64,000 nt of DNA from Marmoricola sp. Leaf446 (GTDB lineage: Bacteria; Actinomycetota; Actinomycetes; Propionibacteriales; Nocardioidaceae): assembly GCF_001424755.1 (NCBI RefSeq), contig NZ_LMRF01000001.1, positions 1,648,285 to 1,712,284 on the forward strand, given 5' to 3'. The notes beneath the pieces were generated by a model. That model ran no database searches. It was not told where the DNA came from and saw only the letters and a program-made list of their open reading frames with translations. A program made the translations under genes and the position numbers. Positions 26,615 to 36,110 of the stretch are shown in pieces. The first letter of the stretch is position 1. Each line of letters begins with the position of its first letter.

Positions 26615-28801
26615 ATGCTCAAGCTCGACAACGTCCGCATCATCAACGAGCACCAGGTGCACGGTGACGACACCAGCCCGGCGACGTTCTACATCCTCCC
26701 CCGGTTCCCACGGCTGGCGCGGCTGGAGAACGGCGGGCTGGGTCTGCGCTTCGTGGAGTACAGCGCCCTGCGCGAGGAGGGCGGCAACGTCTTCGGCGGG
26801 TTCGTCGCCTTCGACGTCGACCTCGCGATACCGCAACCCACCCTGGACGCCGTCACGGCAGCGCTCGACGACGAACTCGCACGGCAGTTCCCGGGAGGCC
26901 AGCCGCCGAAGGCCCAGCTCGCCCCCGTCCCCTGGTTGGGCGGCGCGGTCAAGCTGCTGCTGAGCCAGAACGACACGGTGGTCGAGAAGGTGTCGGGTGC
27001 CGCAACCCCCTCGTTGGCAGGGAACAACGTGGCCTGCTTCCTGATGGAGCTCAGCCAGCTGGGGACCACCATCTTCAAGGACACGCTCAGCACGGGGACC
27101 TCCTCCGGCATCCAGGTCGTCTACGACCTCGACTACTACTGCCGGCTGCCCGAGATGCACGCCACCGGCACCTGGAACGCCTCGGAGTTCTACTCCTTCT
27201 TCCAGGACGTCAACACCGAGGACAACTTCTGGAGCGAGGACAGCTACACCGAGGTCGTCTCCAGCTCCCGCTACAAGTCCGACGTCACCAAGACCGAGTT
27301 CTCCTTCGTCGCCGACCCCAACATCCCCCCGGAGCAGCAGGCCGACTTCGAGACCACGATCCGCAACACGATCAACACCCAGCTCGCGGAGGCGGTCAAG
27401 CGCAACCTGATGCAGGCCATCACCGACGTCGACCCGAACGTCAAGAACCTCAACGAGGACCAGGACATCGAGGACATCCGCCGCTCGGTCAACAAGACCC
27501 AGATCGCCAACGTCTCGGTCGAGTGGCGCGAGGCCAAGGCCGTGGTCATGGACGTCCACCCCCAGGGCTCCCTCCCCACGGTCACCAGCCTGAAGGACGC
27601 CGACGGCAACGCACTGAAGTGGGAGGACTACTACTCCAAGATCAGCGTCGACGAGTTCCTCAAGTCGATCCTGGTCAACGTCCGGGTCAACGCCGACTTC
27701 GACGACCTCCCGATCCACAGCGTCGAGGTGAAGTGCCGCTACGACCACGGCCCGGGCGCCAAGTCGGTCGAGAAGACCTTCACCCAGGCCGACGAGGTCC
27801 AGAAGATCGAGTTCCTGGCCCACCAGGGCAACCGCAAGTACGTCCGCTCCTACCAGGTGAACTTCGACAACTCCGCGTTCGTGCTGCAGAGCCCCGAGGA
27901 GGAGGTCGACGACAACGAGCTGACCATCAACGTCGACGACCTCGGTGTCCTCGGCCTGGACGTCGTCAACGGCGACATCAACTTCGAGCAGGTCGCCCGC
28001 GCCCACGTGCGGGTCCGGTACGCCGGGGACGGTGCCGCACCGATCGAGAAGTTCCTCAACCTCACCGCCACCGAGGGCGAGTTCAAGATCCGTGACGTGA
28101 TCCAGGGCCGGCGCACGGCCCCGGTGACCTACCAGACGACGTACACGATGAAGGGCGACGGCCGCGAGATCACCGTGCCCGAGGAGACCCAGGACGCCAA
28201 GGTCATCGCGATCAACGACCCGTTCCGCGGCCTGCGCACGATCACCTTCCGCGCACTCGGTGACCTGGCGAACGCGATCTCCAGCATCAGCATCCAGGCG
28301 ACCTGGAACGAGCCGACCAACGCCTACCGGCAGGAGACGGCCGTCGCCCTCAGCAGCGCCATGCCGTTCTCGGAGTGGAAGTTCCCCACGATCGACGAGC
28401 GCGACGGCACGCTGGCCTACACCGCCACGATCACCAAGTCCGACGGCAGCAGCAAGTCCGTCGAGGAGTCCGACGTCAGGGGCACCCTGATCACCGTCGG
28501 TGAGCTCGTCGAGGCCTTCCTGGAGGTCGACGTGGTGCCCGACCTGGTCGACTGGACCCAGGTCAAGCTGGTCAACGTCTCGCTGCGCTACGACGACAAC
28601 GCGGGCGACGTGCACGAGGCCGAGGAGCTGCTGTTCCGGCCGGGGGACCCCACGAAGTCGTGGCGGGTCCCCATCGCGGACGAGACGGTGACCGGCTACA
28701 CCTCCCGGACGACGTACTTCCTGACGGCCGGCGGCCGCCGCGAGGTGGGCCCCACCGAGGAGACCGCGCTGTCGCTGTTTCTCGAGCTCCCGAGCGCCTG
28801 A
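26615..28801 (+). CDS. YLP-domain protein (cluster gene C)
   Basis: A 728-residue protein. The N-terminal YLP domain has HGDDTSPATFYILPRFPRLA at residues 16-35, then LAPVPWLGGAVKLLL, an Ala/Phe-rich strand (NNVACFLMEL) and IQVVYDLDYYCRLP at about 165-178. After a helical, charged middle (about 200-320) follow three or four repeated beta units of the pattern V-x-V-x-x-R-Y-D plus a Y-x-x-x-Y-x-x strand (VEVKCRYDHG, VRVRYAGDG, VSLRYDDNAG). It has more Lys and Asn than its neighbours. A strong AGGAGG site and a 60-base gap suggest its own high translation. Function is unknown. Confidence 0.65.
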   Translation: MLKLDNVRIINEHQVHGDDTSPATFYILPRFPRLARLENGGLGLRFVEYSALREEGGNVFGGFVAFDVDLAIPQPTLDAVTAALDDELARQFPGGQPPKAQLAPVPWLGGAVKLLLSQNDTVVEKVSGAATPSLAGNNVACFLMELSQLGTTIFKDTLSTGTSSGIQVVYDLDYYCRLPEMHATGTWNASEFYSFFQDVNTEDNFWSEDSYTEVVSSSRYKSDVTKTEFSFVADPNIPPEQQADFETTIRNTINTQLAEAVKRNLMQAITDVDPNVKNLNEDQDIEDIRRSVNKTQIANVSVEWREAKAVVMDVHPQGSLPTVTSLKDADGNALKWEDYYSKISVDEFLKSILVNVRVNADFDDLPIHSVEVKCRYDHGPGAKSVEKTFTQADEVQKIEFLAHQGNRKYVRSYQVNFDNSAFVLQSPEEEVDDNELTINVDDLGVLGLDVVNGDINFEQVARAHVRVRYAGDGAAPIEKFLNLTATEGEFKIRDVIQGRRTAPVTYQTTYTMKGDGREITVPEETQDAKVIAINDPFRGLRTITFRALGDLANAISSISIQATWNEPTNAYRQETAVALSSAMPFSEWKFPTIDERDGTLAYTATITKSDGSSKSVEESDVRGTLITVGELVEAFLEVDVVPDLVDWTQVKLVNVSLRYDDNAGDVHEAEELLFRPGDPTKSWRVPIADETVTGYTSRTTYFLTAGGRREVGPTEETALSLFLELPSA

Positions 28802-28809
28802 GGCTCGGC

Positions 28810-31074
28810 ATGCTCCTCCTCGACGCCCGCTCCGCCTTCATCGACGGGATCTCGGTCTTCCCCGACCACCACGACCCCGAGCAGTGGTACTACCTCCCGA
28901 GCACGCCCCACCTGACCGTCACCCGGGACGGGTCGGGACGCGAGATCCCGTCGTTCCTGCTGCTCGCGCTGATCGGGGAGGACACGCCCGGCGGGCTGCT
29001 CAGCTTCGACTGCAACATCGGCCTGACCCAGCGCGAGATCGACTCGCTGGCACAGAAGATCGGCAACGCCGAGGGCCTCGCGAACACCCCTCGCCTGGCG
29101 CCGGTCCCGCTCGTCGACGGCACGGTGCGGCTGGTGCTCCTCGGCACCCAGACGGGCATGCCGGCCGGCGAGCCGGCCGCCGCGTCACCGTTCGTGGAGT
29201 CGGTGATCCACCACGCCAAGCCCTCGTTGTACGGCGAGAACCAGGCGGCGTTCTCCGCGATGCTCACTCCCCAGGGGTACGCCGCGGTCCGCGGGTCGCT
29301 CGACGGGGCGATCATGCCGGTGGCAGTCGTCTACTCCCTGGACTTCCTGGGTCTGCGCCCGGCGTACAGCATCACCCTCGCGGTCGACTGGGACCGGGTG
29401 CAAAAGCACCTCGACGAGAGCTTCTCGGCCAAGGTGCTGGTCCTCAGCACCGAGATCTCCCGGGCCGTCGACGAGCTGGTCGAGAGCAAGGCCATCACGC
29501 TCACCGCGGACACCTTCGTCACCGAGGACACCGAGGGCGTGATCGACCGGCGGGACGCGGCGCTGGCGCAGGTGCGGGCGATGATCACCGACACCTTCTT
29601 CCAGTCCAGCCTGCCGCCGTGGACCCCGGAGAAGCCCTCGGACTGGGAGAAGGCGCTGCGCCTGGGCAGCGAGCTGGCCACCCAGCACGCCCAGGCCGGT
29701 GCCACCGGCGGCGCCACGTCGACGATGAGCTTCGGCTACAAGCGCACCGACGTGACCCGGATCGACAAGAAGCGGCTCGACGTCAACTTCTCCGAGCGCA
29801 CGACGGTGCAGCGCACCATCAACCCGCAGGGCCACCTGGCCGGGCTCGTCTCGACGATCGGCAGCTCCCCCGAGCTGCTCGACCTGCTGGTGCGCGACGT
29901 GCCCGTCGACCTCGACAAGTTCGAGCGCCGCACGCTGAGTGCCGTCTACCAGCCGGCCCTGGGGGCCGAGGTGATCGGGAGCCTCAACGTCCGCGCCAGC
30001 TACGACGGCGTCCCGCGCAACCAGATCCTGACCGCAGCGCCCTGGCGGGCGGACTTCGACTGGCAGAGCAGGATCGTGGACGGGCGGATGGTCCGCGACG
30101 TCGACGTCTCCTACGAGGTCCACTTCAAGGACGCCGACACCACCGAGCGACCCGGCAGGCTGGCCTCGGGCGTGACGCCGACCACCGACGACCAGGTGCA
30201 GCTCATGCCAGAGGACGACGTCTTCGCGATCCGGCCGGTGACGGTGGTCGCCGAGAACCTGCCCTGGGACCGGTACCCCTCGGTCGAGGTCCACCTGCGG
30301 CACCGGGACGAGGCGCACGGCATCGACGAGCAGCACCTCGTGCGGCTGACCGCGGACCACGTCGACGCGGTCTGGTCGATGTTCGTGGTCGACCGGGCCG
30401 ACACGGCGTACGAGGTGCGCACCGTGATGCGCGCAGCGGACAACAACGACGTCGACTCCGGGTGGCGCCGCACCGACGACCAGCAGGTGACCGTGCGGAA
30501 CCCGTTCCGGGCACGGGTCCTCGAGGTGGTCCCCCACCTCAGCTGGGACGAGGTCCAGGACGTCTTCGTCGACGTGCGCTACGAGGACCCCGCGAACGAC
30601 GTCCTCGTCGAGGACGCCCTGCACCTCACCGCGGGGGCCGCCACACCGCGGTTCGTGGTCGACCTGCGCGACCCGACCCTGACCGCCATCGAGTTCACCG
30701 TGACCTTCGTCTTCAAGAACGGCACGTCCAAGCAGCTGCCCCCGTCGACCACGCACGAGCGCAGGATCATGGTCAGCCCGGCGATGCGTGCCCACCGGGT
30801 GGTCGACGTCGTGGCGCCCGCCGACTGGGTGGCCCGGTCGGTGCGCGGCGTCCAGGTGGAGGCGCGGTTCGAGGACTTCCTCGAGAACCTGACCTTCAGC
30901 GGGCGCTACGACCTCGACGGGCCCGACGCACGGGCGAGGTTCGAGTACGACTACGCCGACGAGGCCAGGCGCCGCTACGAGTACCGCTACACGGTCGTGT
31001 TCACCAACGGCCTGACCCGCGCCGTCGACTGGACCGCGTCCGACGTCCCCCGGCTGACCCCCGCCCTCGGCTGA
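28810..31074 (+). CDS. YLP-domain protein (cluster gene D)
   Basis: A 754-residue paralogue of genes C and E. The motif FPDHHDPEQWYYLP is at residues 17-30, LAPVPLVDGTVRLVLLG at about 97-113 and VAVVYSLDFLGLRP at about 171-184. A helical middle part contains KKRLDVNFSERTTVQRTINP, and PQGHLAGL also appears in gene E as PQGFVGLL. The C-terminal ~370 residues repeat beta units (VRASYDG, VEVHLRHRDE, VDVRYEDP, VEARFEDF). It begins eight bases after gene C. No signal peptide or catalytic motif is visible, so it is probably structural or binding. Confidence 0.65.
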   Translation: MLLLDARSAFIDGISVFPDHHDPEQWYYLPSTPHLTVTRDGSGREIPSFLLLALIGEDTPGGLLSFDCNIGLTQREIDSLAQKIGNAEGLANTPRLAPVPLVDGTVRLVLLGTQTGMPAGEPAAASPFVESVIHHAKPSLYGENQAAFSAMLTPQGYAAVRGSLDGAIMPVAVVYSLDFLGLRPAYSITLAVDWDRVQKHLDESFSAKVLVLSTEISRAVDELVESKAITLTADTFVTEDTEGVIDRRDAALAQVRAMITDTFFQSSLPPWTPEKPSDWEKALRLGSELATQHAQAGATGGATSTMSFGYKRTDVTRIDKKRLDVNFSERTTVQRTINPQGHLAGLVSTIGSSPELLDLLVRDVPVDLDKFERRTLSAVYQPALGAEVIGSLNVRASYDGVPRNQILTAAPWRADFDWQSRIVDGRMVRDVDVSYEVHFKDADTTERPGRLASGVTPTTDDQVQLMPEDDVFAIRPVTVVAENLPWDRYPSVEVHLRHRDEAHGIDEQHLVRLTADHVDAVWSMFVVDRADTAYEVRTVMRAADNNDVDSGWRRTDDQQVTVRNPFRARVLEVVPHLSWDEVQDVFVDVRYEDPANDVLVEDALHLTAGAATPRFVVDLRDPTLTAIEFTVTFVFKNGTSKQLPPSTTHERRIMVSPAMRAHRVVDVVAPADWVARSVRGVQVEARFEDFLENLTFSGRYDLDGPDARARFEYDYADEARRRYEYRYTVVFTNGLTRAVDWTASDVPRLTPALG

Positions 31075-31125
31075 CCCGCACCGCACCGCACCGCCCCCAC
31101 GCCGACCACCGCCCCAGGAGGAACC

Positions 31126-34100
31126 GTGCTCAGCCTCGACCGACCTCTCACCGTGGACGGCACCAGCGTCTACCGCGACCACGCCGACCCGAGCCGGTTC
31201 TGGTACCTGCCCGGCACGGTCTCGCTGGGCCGGCGTCAGGACGGTCAGCCCGCGCTCACGCTGCTGGTGTTCCGGCCCGCCGACGCGGGCGGTCCCGACG
31301 AGGGTGGCGGGTTCATGATGTTCGAGACCACGCTGGAGCTCAGTGACCGACAGCGCCAGCGGATCGAGTCACGCGTGCTGGCCGAGCCGGGGGTGGTCCC
31401 CCCGGTGAGCCTGAACCCGCCGCCGTTCGAGAACGGCTCGGTCCAGTGCATCGCGCTGAACCTCCAGGGCCCCGGCGGCACCGAGGCCGAGCCGGGACCG
31501 ACCGGCAGCTTCTTCGCGGTCGAGAAGATCCTGGGCGCCACCGTCCCTGCCATGGACGCCGCCAACCGGGCGGCGTTCAGCCTGGTGCTCGACCGCGACG
31601 GGGCGGTGATCATGAACGAGGCGCTGCTCCGCGGCACCACGCCCGTGGGCGTCGTCTACTCGTTGAGCTACCTCGCCCTGCGTCCGGCGCTCGACGTCGA
31701 GATCGTCGCCGATCTGAAGTCGGTCTACAACGGGCTCAGCGTCGCGCTCGAGGGCCAGTACATGTTCGTCAAGGCCGGGCTCGAGGCCGCCCTGGAGTTC
31801 CTCCGGTCCACCGGCGCCATCACCATCAAGGTCACGAGCTTCACCGACGAGGCCGACGAGAAGGCCCAGGAGGAATGGGCGCTCAAGCTGTTCACCGACC
31901 ACCTCCTGGGCACGTGGTTCACGCCGACGCTCTCGCCCGGCCAGCCGAAGACGCCCACCGTCACCACCGGCGGCCTGCCCGGCGCCAGCACCCCGGCGAC
32001 CCCCACCGTCCCCGCCACCCCGGCGACCCCGACGACCCCGGCGAGCCCGGCGAGCCCCGCGAGCCCCGCGACCCCGGCCGCACCCCGCCCCCCGGTGGCC
32101 GGCACCCCCGCCGGGCCGCGTCCTCCCGTGACCGGCGCGCCGGCGGCGTCGGCCGCCGGAGCACCCCGGCCACCCGGACCCGTCACGGTGCCCGCGCCAC
32201 CTCCTCCGGCGGGCCCGGCGGCACCGGCCGGCCCGCCCGCACCGGCCGCCCCCACCGGTCCGCCACCGCCCGGCGTCCGCCCCGCCGCGGTCCTGACCCC
32301 GACGACGACCACGCCGGCACCGCTGCCCGCCGGGTTCGCGGTGACCCACGTCCCAGCGGCCGGCGGGACCACCGAGACGCTCACCGTCACCGGCGCCGAC
32401 GCCCGGGTGCGCATCGGCACCAGCACCGTCCCGGTCGTCGACGGGCGGGTGAGCGTCGACGTCGCCGCCAGCCAGACGCTGCCCGTCGAGGTCACCTGGC
32501 CGGCGTCCGCACCGGCGACGGCGCCGCCGACGTTCGCCCTCCACTTCGACATGGACGCACCCGCCGAGGCCGGATGGGCCACCAGCCCACCCAGTGCCGG
32601 GTTCCGGGCCTACGTCGACAACACGGCGGCCGACCCGCGCTTCAGGGACGCCTCGGGCGTCCAGCAGCCGGGTGGGGACGCCACCTGGCCGACACCGGCG
32701 GAGAAGGGCGCCACCCGGCTCGACACCTGGGTCAGGTCCCTCCCCGCGCCCCGCCAGGTCAGCATCGTCGGCCTGGCCTCCCACGAGCACGACACCGACA
32801 AGTCGGAGGCCGAGCGGACGGCGTACAACCAGAGGCTCTCGCAGCGACGCCTCGACGTCGCCGTGGCCATCGCCACCCGTGCCGGGGCCCAGGTCACGGC
32901 CCGGCAGGCAGCCGGGGACGTCGCGGCGGCCGCCCGACCCGGGGCCCACACCGACACCGTCGGCGACCCGCACGACCGGGTGGCCCTGGTGCAGGCGGTC
33001 GGCGTCGCCACGCCGGGCGAGCACCGCTGGTCGGGACGCATCAGCCGGGCCGCAGCCCCCGTCGCGCCCAGCACTCCGACGACCCCCACCACTCCGACGA
33101 CGCCCACCACTCCGACCACCCCCACGACTCCGACCACCCCCACCACTCCCACGACACCGACGACACCGACGAGGCCCGCGACCCCGGCGACCCCGGCGAC
33201 CCCGGCGACACCCGCGACCCCGACGGCGCTGAACCTGCCCACGGCCGCCGCGTTCAAGCTCAAGTTCGTCCACCAGGAGGAGCAGAAGACGGTGACTCTG
33301 CGCTACCAGCGCACCGAGGCCGTACGCCGCGTGCTCGCGCCCCAGGGCTTCGTCGGCCTGCTGGCCGGCGACCTGGCCGACACCGACAAGGTCATCACGA
33401 TGATCGACCTCGACCACGAGTTCTTCGAGAAGCTCGAGGTCACCGCCTCCGTCGCCGGTGGCTTCGCCGACATCGGTCTCGGGACCGTGCAGCTCGCGAT
33501 CGACTACGGCGGCCCGGGCGCCCTCGAGCACGGCGACCTCGTCTTCACCTCCGCCGACCCGGGGCCGCAGACGTTCACGACGTTCGTCGACGAGAGCCAG
33601 GACCTCAGCTACGACGCCCGGCTCGAGCTGTCGTTCCTGGCCGACGAACGGTGGGAGGGGGACCGCCTCAGCTACTCCTTCGACCTGCCCGGCTCCACGG
33701 ACCGCGACGTGGTGATCAACCCCCAGGAGCACGTGCAGCTCGACCGGCTGCGGATCGAGCCGGGCAACGTCGACTGGGAGGTCGTCCAGTCGATCGACGT
33801 ACGCCTGACGGCGACCGGCTACGGGCCCGACGAGCTGCGCCACCTGGTCACCCTCACCCGGGACGTCCCGCAGGCCGTGTGGGGGCTGCGCGGCGTGCTG
33901 CCGGCCCCGCCGGGCCGCGGCATCACCGCCAGCCTGGTCCAGACGCTGACCGACGGGTCGAGCACGCGGACCGAGCCGGTGCCGGTGGAGGCCTCGCTGC
34001 TGCGTGTCGACGACCTCTTCGAGAGCGCGCTCGACCTCGTCCTGGTGCCGGCCTTCGACGCCACTGCGGTGACCTCGGTGATCGTCGACCTGGAGTACGT

Positions 34101-34296
34101 CGACGCGGCCCACGACTACGAGCGCCAGCTCCGCCGCGAGGTGCCGGCCGGCCAGACCGAGCCGCTCCGGGTGCGGATCGCCCTGCGCGACCGGGACCGG
34201 CGCGCCTACCGCTACCGCTTCACCTTCACGGGCCCGGGCCTGTTCGACCAGCGCGCGTTCGTCGAGACCGAGGAGGAGGTCCTGCCGGTCCGATGA
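31126..34296 (+). CDS. YLP-domain protein with Pro/Thr-rich linkers and an internal OmpA-like module (cluster gene E)
   Basis: The largest member, 1056 residues from GTG 31126 after an AGGAGGA site. The YLP domain is N-terminal (YRDHADPSRFWYLP, residues 16-29; GVVYSLSYLALRP, about 175-187). A Pro/Ala/Thr linker (about 279-401) leads to an OmpA-like segment (about 470-630) with VSIVGLASHEHD and YNQRLSQRRLDVAVAIA, the pattern that binds peptidoglycan in OmpA-family proteins. A second linker of repeated T-P-T (about 644-704) precedes C-terminal beta units like those in genes C and D. It lacks a signal peptide, which is odd for a wall-binding module. It overlaps gene F by ATGA. Confidence 0.65.
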   Translation: MLSLDRPLTVDGTSVYRDHADPSRFWYLPGTVSLGRRQDGQPALTLLVFRPADAGGPDEGGGFMMFETTLELSDRQRQRIESRVLAEPGVVPPVSLNPPPFENGSVQCIALNLQGPGGTEAEPGPTGSFFAVEKILGATVPAMDAANRAAFSLVLDRDGAVIMNEALLRGTTPVGVVYSLSYLALRPALDVEIVADLKSVYNGLSVALEGQYMFVKAGLEAALEFLRSTGAITIKVTSFTDEADEKAQEEWALKLFTDHLLGTWFTPTLSPGQPKTPTVTTGGLPGASTPATPTVPATPATPTTPASPASPASPATPAAPRPPVAGTPAGPRPPVTGAPAASAAGAPRPPGPVTVPAPPPPAGPAAPAGPPAPAAPTGPPPPGVRPAAVLTPTTTTPAPLPAGFAVTHVPAAGGTTETLTVTGADARVRIGTSTVPVVDGRVSVDVAASQTLPVEVTWPASAPATAPPTFALHFDMDAPAEAGWATSPPSAGFRAYVDNTAADPRFRDASGVQQPGGDATWPTPAEKGATRLDTWVRSLPAPRQVSIVGLASHEHDTDKSEAERTAYNQRLSQRRLDVAVAIATRAGAQVTARQAAGDVAAAARPGAHTDTVGDPHDRVALVQAVGVATPGEHRWSGRISRAAAPVAPSTPTTPTTPTTPTTPTTPTTPTTPTTPTTPTTPTRPATPATPATPATPATPTALNLPTAAAFKLKFVHQEEQKTVTLRYQRTEAVRRVLAPQGFVGLLAGDLADTDKVITMIDLDHEFFEKLEVTASVAGGFADIGLGTVQLAIDYGGPGALEHGDLVFTSADPGPQTFTTFVDESQDLSYDARLELSFLADERWEGDRLSYSFDLPGSTDRDVVINPQEHVQLDRLRIEPGNVDWEVVQSIDVRLTATGYGPDELRHLVTLTRDVPQAVWGLRGVLPAPPGRGITASLVQTLTDGSSTRTEPVPVEASLLRVDDLFESALDLVLVPAFDATAVTSVIVDLEYVDAAHDYERQLRREVPAGQTEPLRVRIALRDRDRRAYRYRFTFTGPGLFDQRAFVETEEEVLPVR
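33071..33232 (+). repeat. Tandem T-P-T / T-P-A coding repeat
   Basis: Degenerate nine-base units of the kind ACTCCGACG-ACCCCCACC are repeated about eighteen times within gene E. They encode a stiff Thr-Pro linker between the OmpA-like module and the C-terminal beta units. Copy number is likely to vary between strains. Confidence 0.8.
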
Positions 34297-35252
34297 CGTC
34301 GCCGCCGCAGGTGGTGGGGTCGGTCGGACCCGCCACCCTCCCCCAGGTCGAGGCCGCGCTGCGGCGCGTGGCGGACCGCCTCCCGGTCGAGGCGGGATCC
34401 GCCAGGTCGGCGATCGGCCAGGTCCTGGGCCCGGTCCTGGCCACCCGGTGGCCGGCCGTGGCCGACCGGTTCAGCGTGCTGACCAACACGGGGCTACCCC
34501 TGGAGCTGGCCTGGACGTCGGGCGACACGGCCGTCCGGTGGACCGCGGAGGTCGGGCCGCCGGAGCTCCTTGAGGCCGCGAGGGCCGGCGTCGCCGCGCA
34601 CCTCGCCCACGACCTGGCCGGCTCCCGCATCGACGTCGACCCGTGGGTGGCGCTCCAGCGCGGGTCGCGGCTGCGCTACGGCTCCTGGCTCGGCCTGCGT
34701 CACCGCGGCACCTCCCGGGCGGCCAAGGTGTACGTCGAGCTGCCGACCCCCCGGGCCGCCGCGCTGCCCGTGCCACCGACCGGCGTCGCGACCCTGGCGG
34801 CCTGCGAGCGGGTCGTGGACGGCGTGGTGTGGCGGATGGCCGGCCTGCACGGCGACGGGGCCGTCGAGCTGTACGCCCGCGCGCCGCGTCCCGACGACGA
34901 GCAGCTGGCGTGCCTGGCCTCCCTGCTCCCCCGGGGTCGGCCCTGGCTCCGGGCCGTCGCGGGACTCCTGCCGGTCCCCGGCCTCCCCCGGCCCTCCGGG
35001 TTCAGCGTCACCCTCGACCCGCGGGGGGCGACCGTGGCGCTGACGTGGTTCTGCTTCGCCAAGGCGCTGTGGCGCGACGACGCGGCCACCTCCGGCGCGT
35101 TGCGGGCCCGGGCGGCGGGACCCGGCTCCCGGGCCCTCCACGAGGCCCTCGCGGGCGGGGCAGCCGACGGGCGCTGGCGCCACGGCATGGTCGGGGTCGG
35201 GTGCACCGCCACCGGACGCACCTGGGTGCAGGCCGGGCTGCGGCCGGCATGA
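34293..35252 (+). CDS. Uncharacterised protein of the YLP cluster (gene F)
   Basis: A 319-residue protein with no family I can name. It alternates helices with long strands: GLPLELAWTSGD, LRYGSWLGLRH, AAKVYVELPTP, VVWRMAGLHGDGAVELYA, GFSVTLDPRGATVALTWF and WRHGMVGVGCTATGRTW. This helix-strand-strand-helix rhythm, and a basic residue pattern around KVYVELP, faintly recall ABBA-type aromatic prenyltransferases, but I cannot show it. Both ends overlap neighbours by ATGA, so it belongs firmly to the operon. No signal peptide. Confidence 0.5.
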   Translation: MTSPPQVVGSVGPATLPQVEAALRRVADRLPVEAGSARSAIGQVLGPVLATRWPAVADRFSVLTNTGLPLELAWTSGDTAVRWTAEVGPPELLEAARAGVAAHLAHDLAGSRIDVDPWVALQRGSRLRYGSWLGLRHRGTSRAAKVYVELPTPRAAALPVPPTGVATLAACERVVDGVVWRMAGLHGDGAVELYARAPRPDDEQLACLASLLPRGRPWLRAVAGLLPVPGLPRPSGFSVTLDPRGATVALTWFCFAKALWRDDAATSGALRARAAGPGSRALHEALAGGAADGRWRHGMVGVGCTATGRTWVQAGLRPA

Positions 35253-36037
35253 GCGACCGGCGCCCCGACGATCGGTGGCCCTCCGTCGCGTGCACGGTCG
35301 TGGACCGGGCCGGGGACGAGCACGTCGACCACAACGGCTTCGTGGTCGCCCTCGCCGCCCGCGCCGCGCGCAGGTCGGGCAGCACGGTGCCGCCCGCGTG
35401 GTTCGAGCACGTCGAGAGCTGTCGGCACCCCGGTGGCGGGTTCGGGTTCTGGCCGCTCGGTCGGGCGCCCGCCTGGGCGCCCGACCTGCCGACGGACGCC
35501 GACGACACCGCGGTGGCCCTGCTCGAGCTGGTGCGGGCCGGTCGGACCACCCGCGACGCGGCGCGGTGGACCGCGTGCCGGACGATCGCGTCGCACCGCC
35601 TGGCGAGACCGCCCGACCCGGGACCGCCCTGGCTGTGCCGCGGCACCTTCACCACCTGGCACCGCCCGGGAGCCGCGACCGACCTCGTGGACCTCACTGC
35701 GCTGGTGAACGTGCTCGCGGTCCTCGCGGACCTCGGGCTCCTGCACCTGCCCGGGGTCGACGCGTCGCTCGCGACGATCGGACGGGCCGCGGCCTGGGCC
35801 GGGCACGACCCCGACCGCTGGCGTAGCGTGTCGCCGTTCTACCCCGAGCCCGACGAGCTCGCGCTCGCCGTGGACAACGCCGAGGAGTGCGGGGTACCCG
35901 GCCTCGGCCACCTCGCGTCCCGCCTCCGACGGGTGGCCCCACGCGAGACCGGTGGTCGCTACGCCGTGTGCTCGGCGCCGTACGGGCCCCCGGTCTGGTT
36001 CTCCGAGACCCTGCGCGACCTGCGCCGCACGGGCTAG
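35249..36037 (+). CDS. Alpha/alpha-toroid protein of the prenyltransferase/squalene-cyclase type (gene G)
   Basis: A 262-residue protein built of paired helices. The repeats show the toroid pattern: HPGGGFGFWPLG then DADDTAVALLELV, next GTFTTWH then VDLTALVNVLAVLADLGL, next VSPFYPEPDELALAVDNA. The D-A-D-D-T-A sequence equals the D-x-D-D-T-A acid motif of class II terpene cyclases, but at 262 residues only a single small barrel is present, and the same motif occurs in non-enzymatic toroid repeats. It starts within the stop of gene F (ATGA). A role in binding or processing a lipid-like partner is speculation. Confidence 0.6.
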   Translation: MSDRRPDDRWPSVACTVVDRAGDEHVDHNGFVVALAARAARRSGSTVPPAWFEHVESCRHPGGGFGFWPLGRAPAWAPDLPTDADDTAVALLELVRAGRTTRDAARWTACRTIASHRLARPPDPGPPWLCRGTFTTWHRPGAATDLVDLTALVNVLAVLADLGLLHLPGVDASLATIGRAAAWAGHDPDRWRSVSPFYPEPDELALAVDNAEECGVPGLGHLASRLRRVAPRETGGRYAVCSAPYGPPVWFSETLRDLRRTG

Positions 36038-36110
36038 ACCGGGCTCGACACACCGACGGCCGACGGCCACTGTCGAAGGTGCCGCCCGCCTCCTGGGAGG
36101 AGTCACCGCC

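Noticed and set aside
33071..33232. CRISPR-like or minisatellite array
   Set aside because: The repeat is in frame, encodes a Thr-Pro linker and has no unique spacers.
35249..36037. Complete class II terpene cyclase
   Set aside because: Only 262 residues and one toroid are present; the D-A-D-D-T-A motif alone is not enough.
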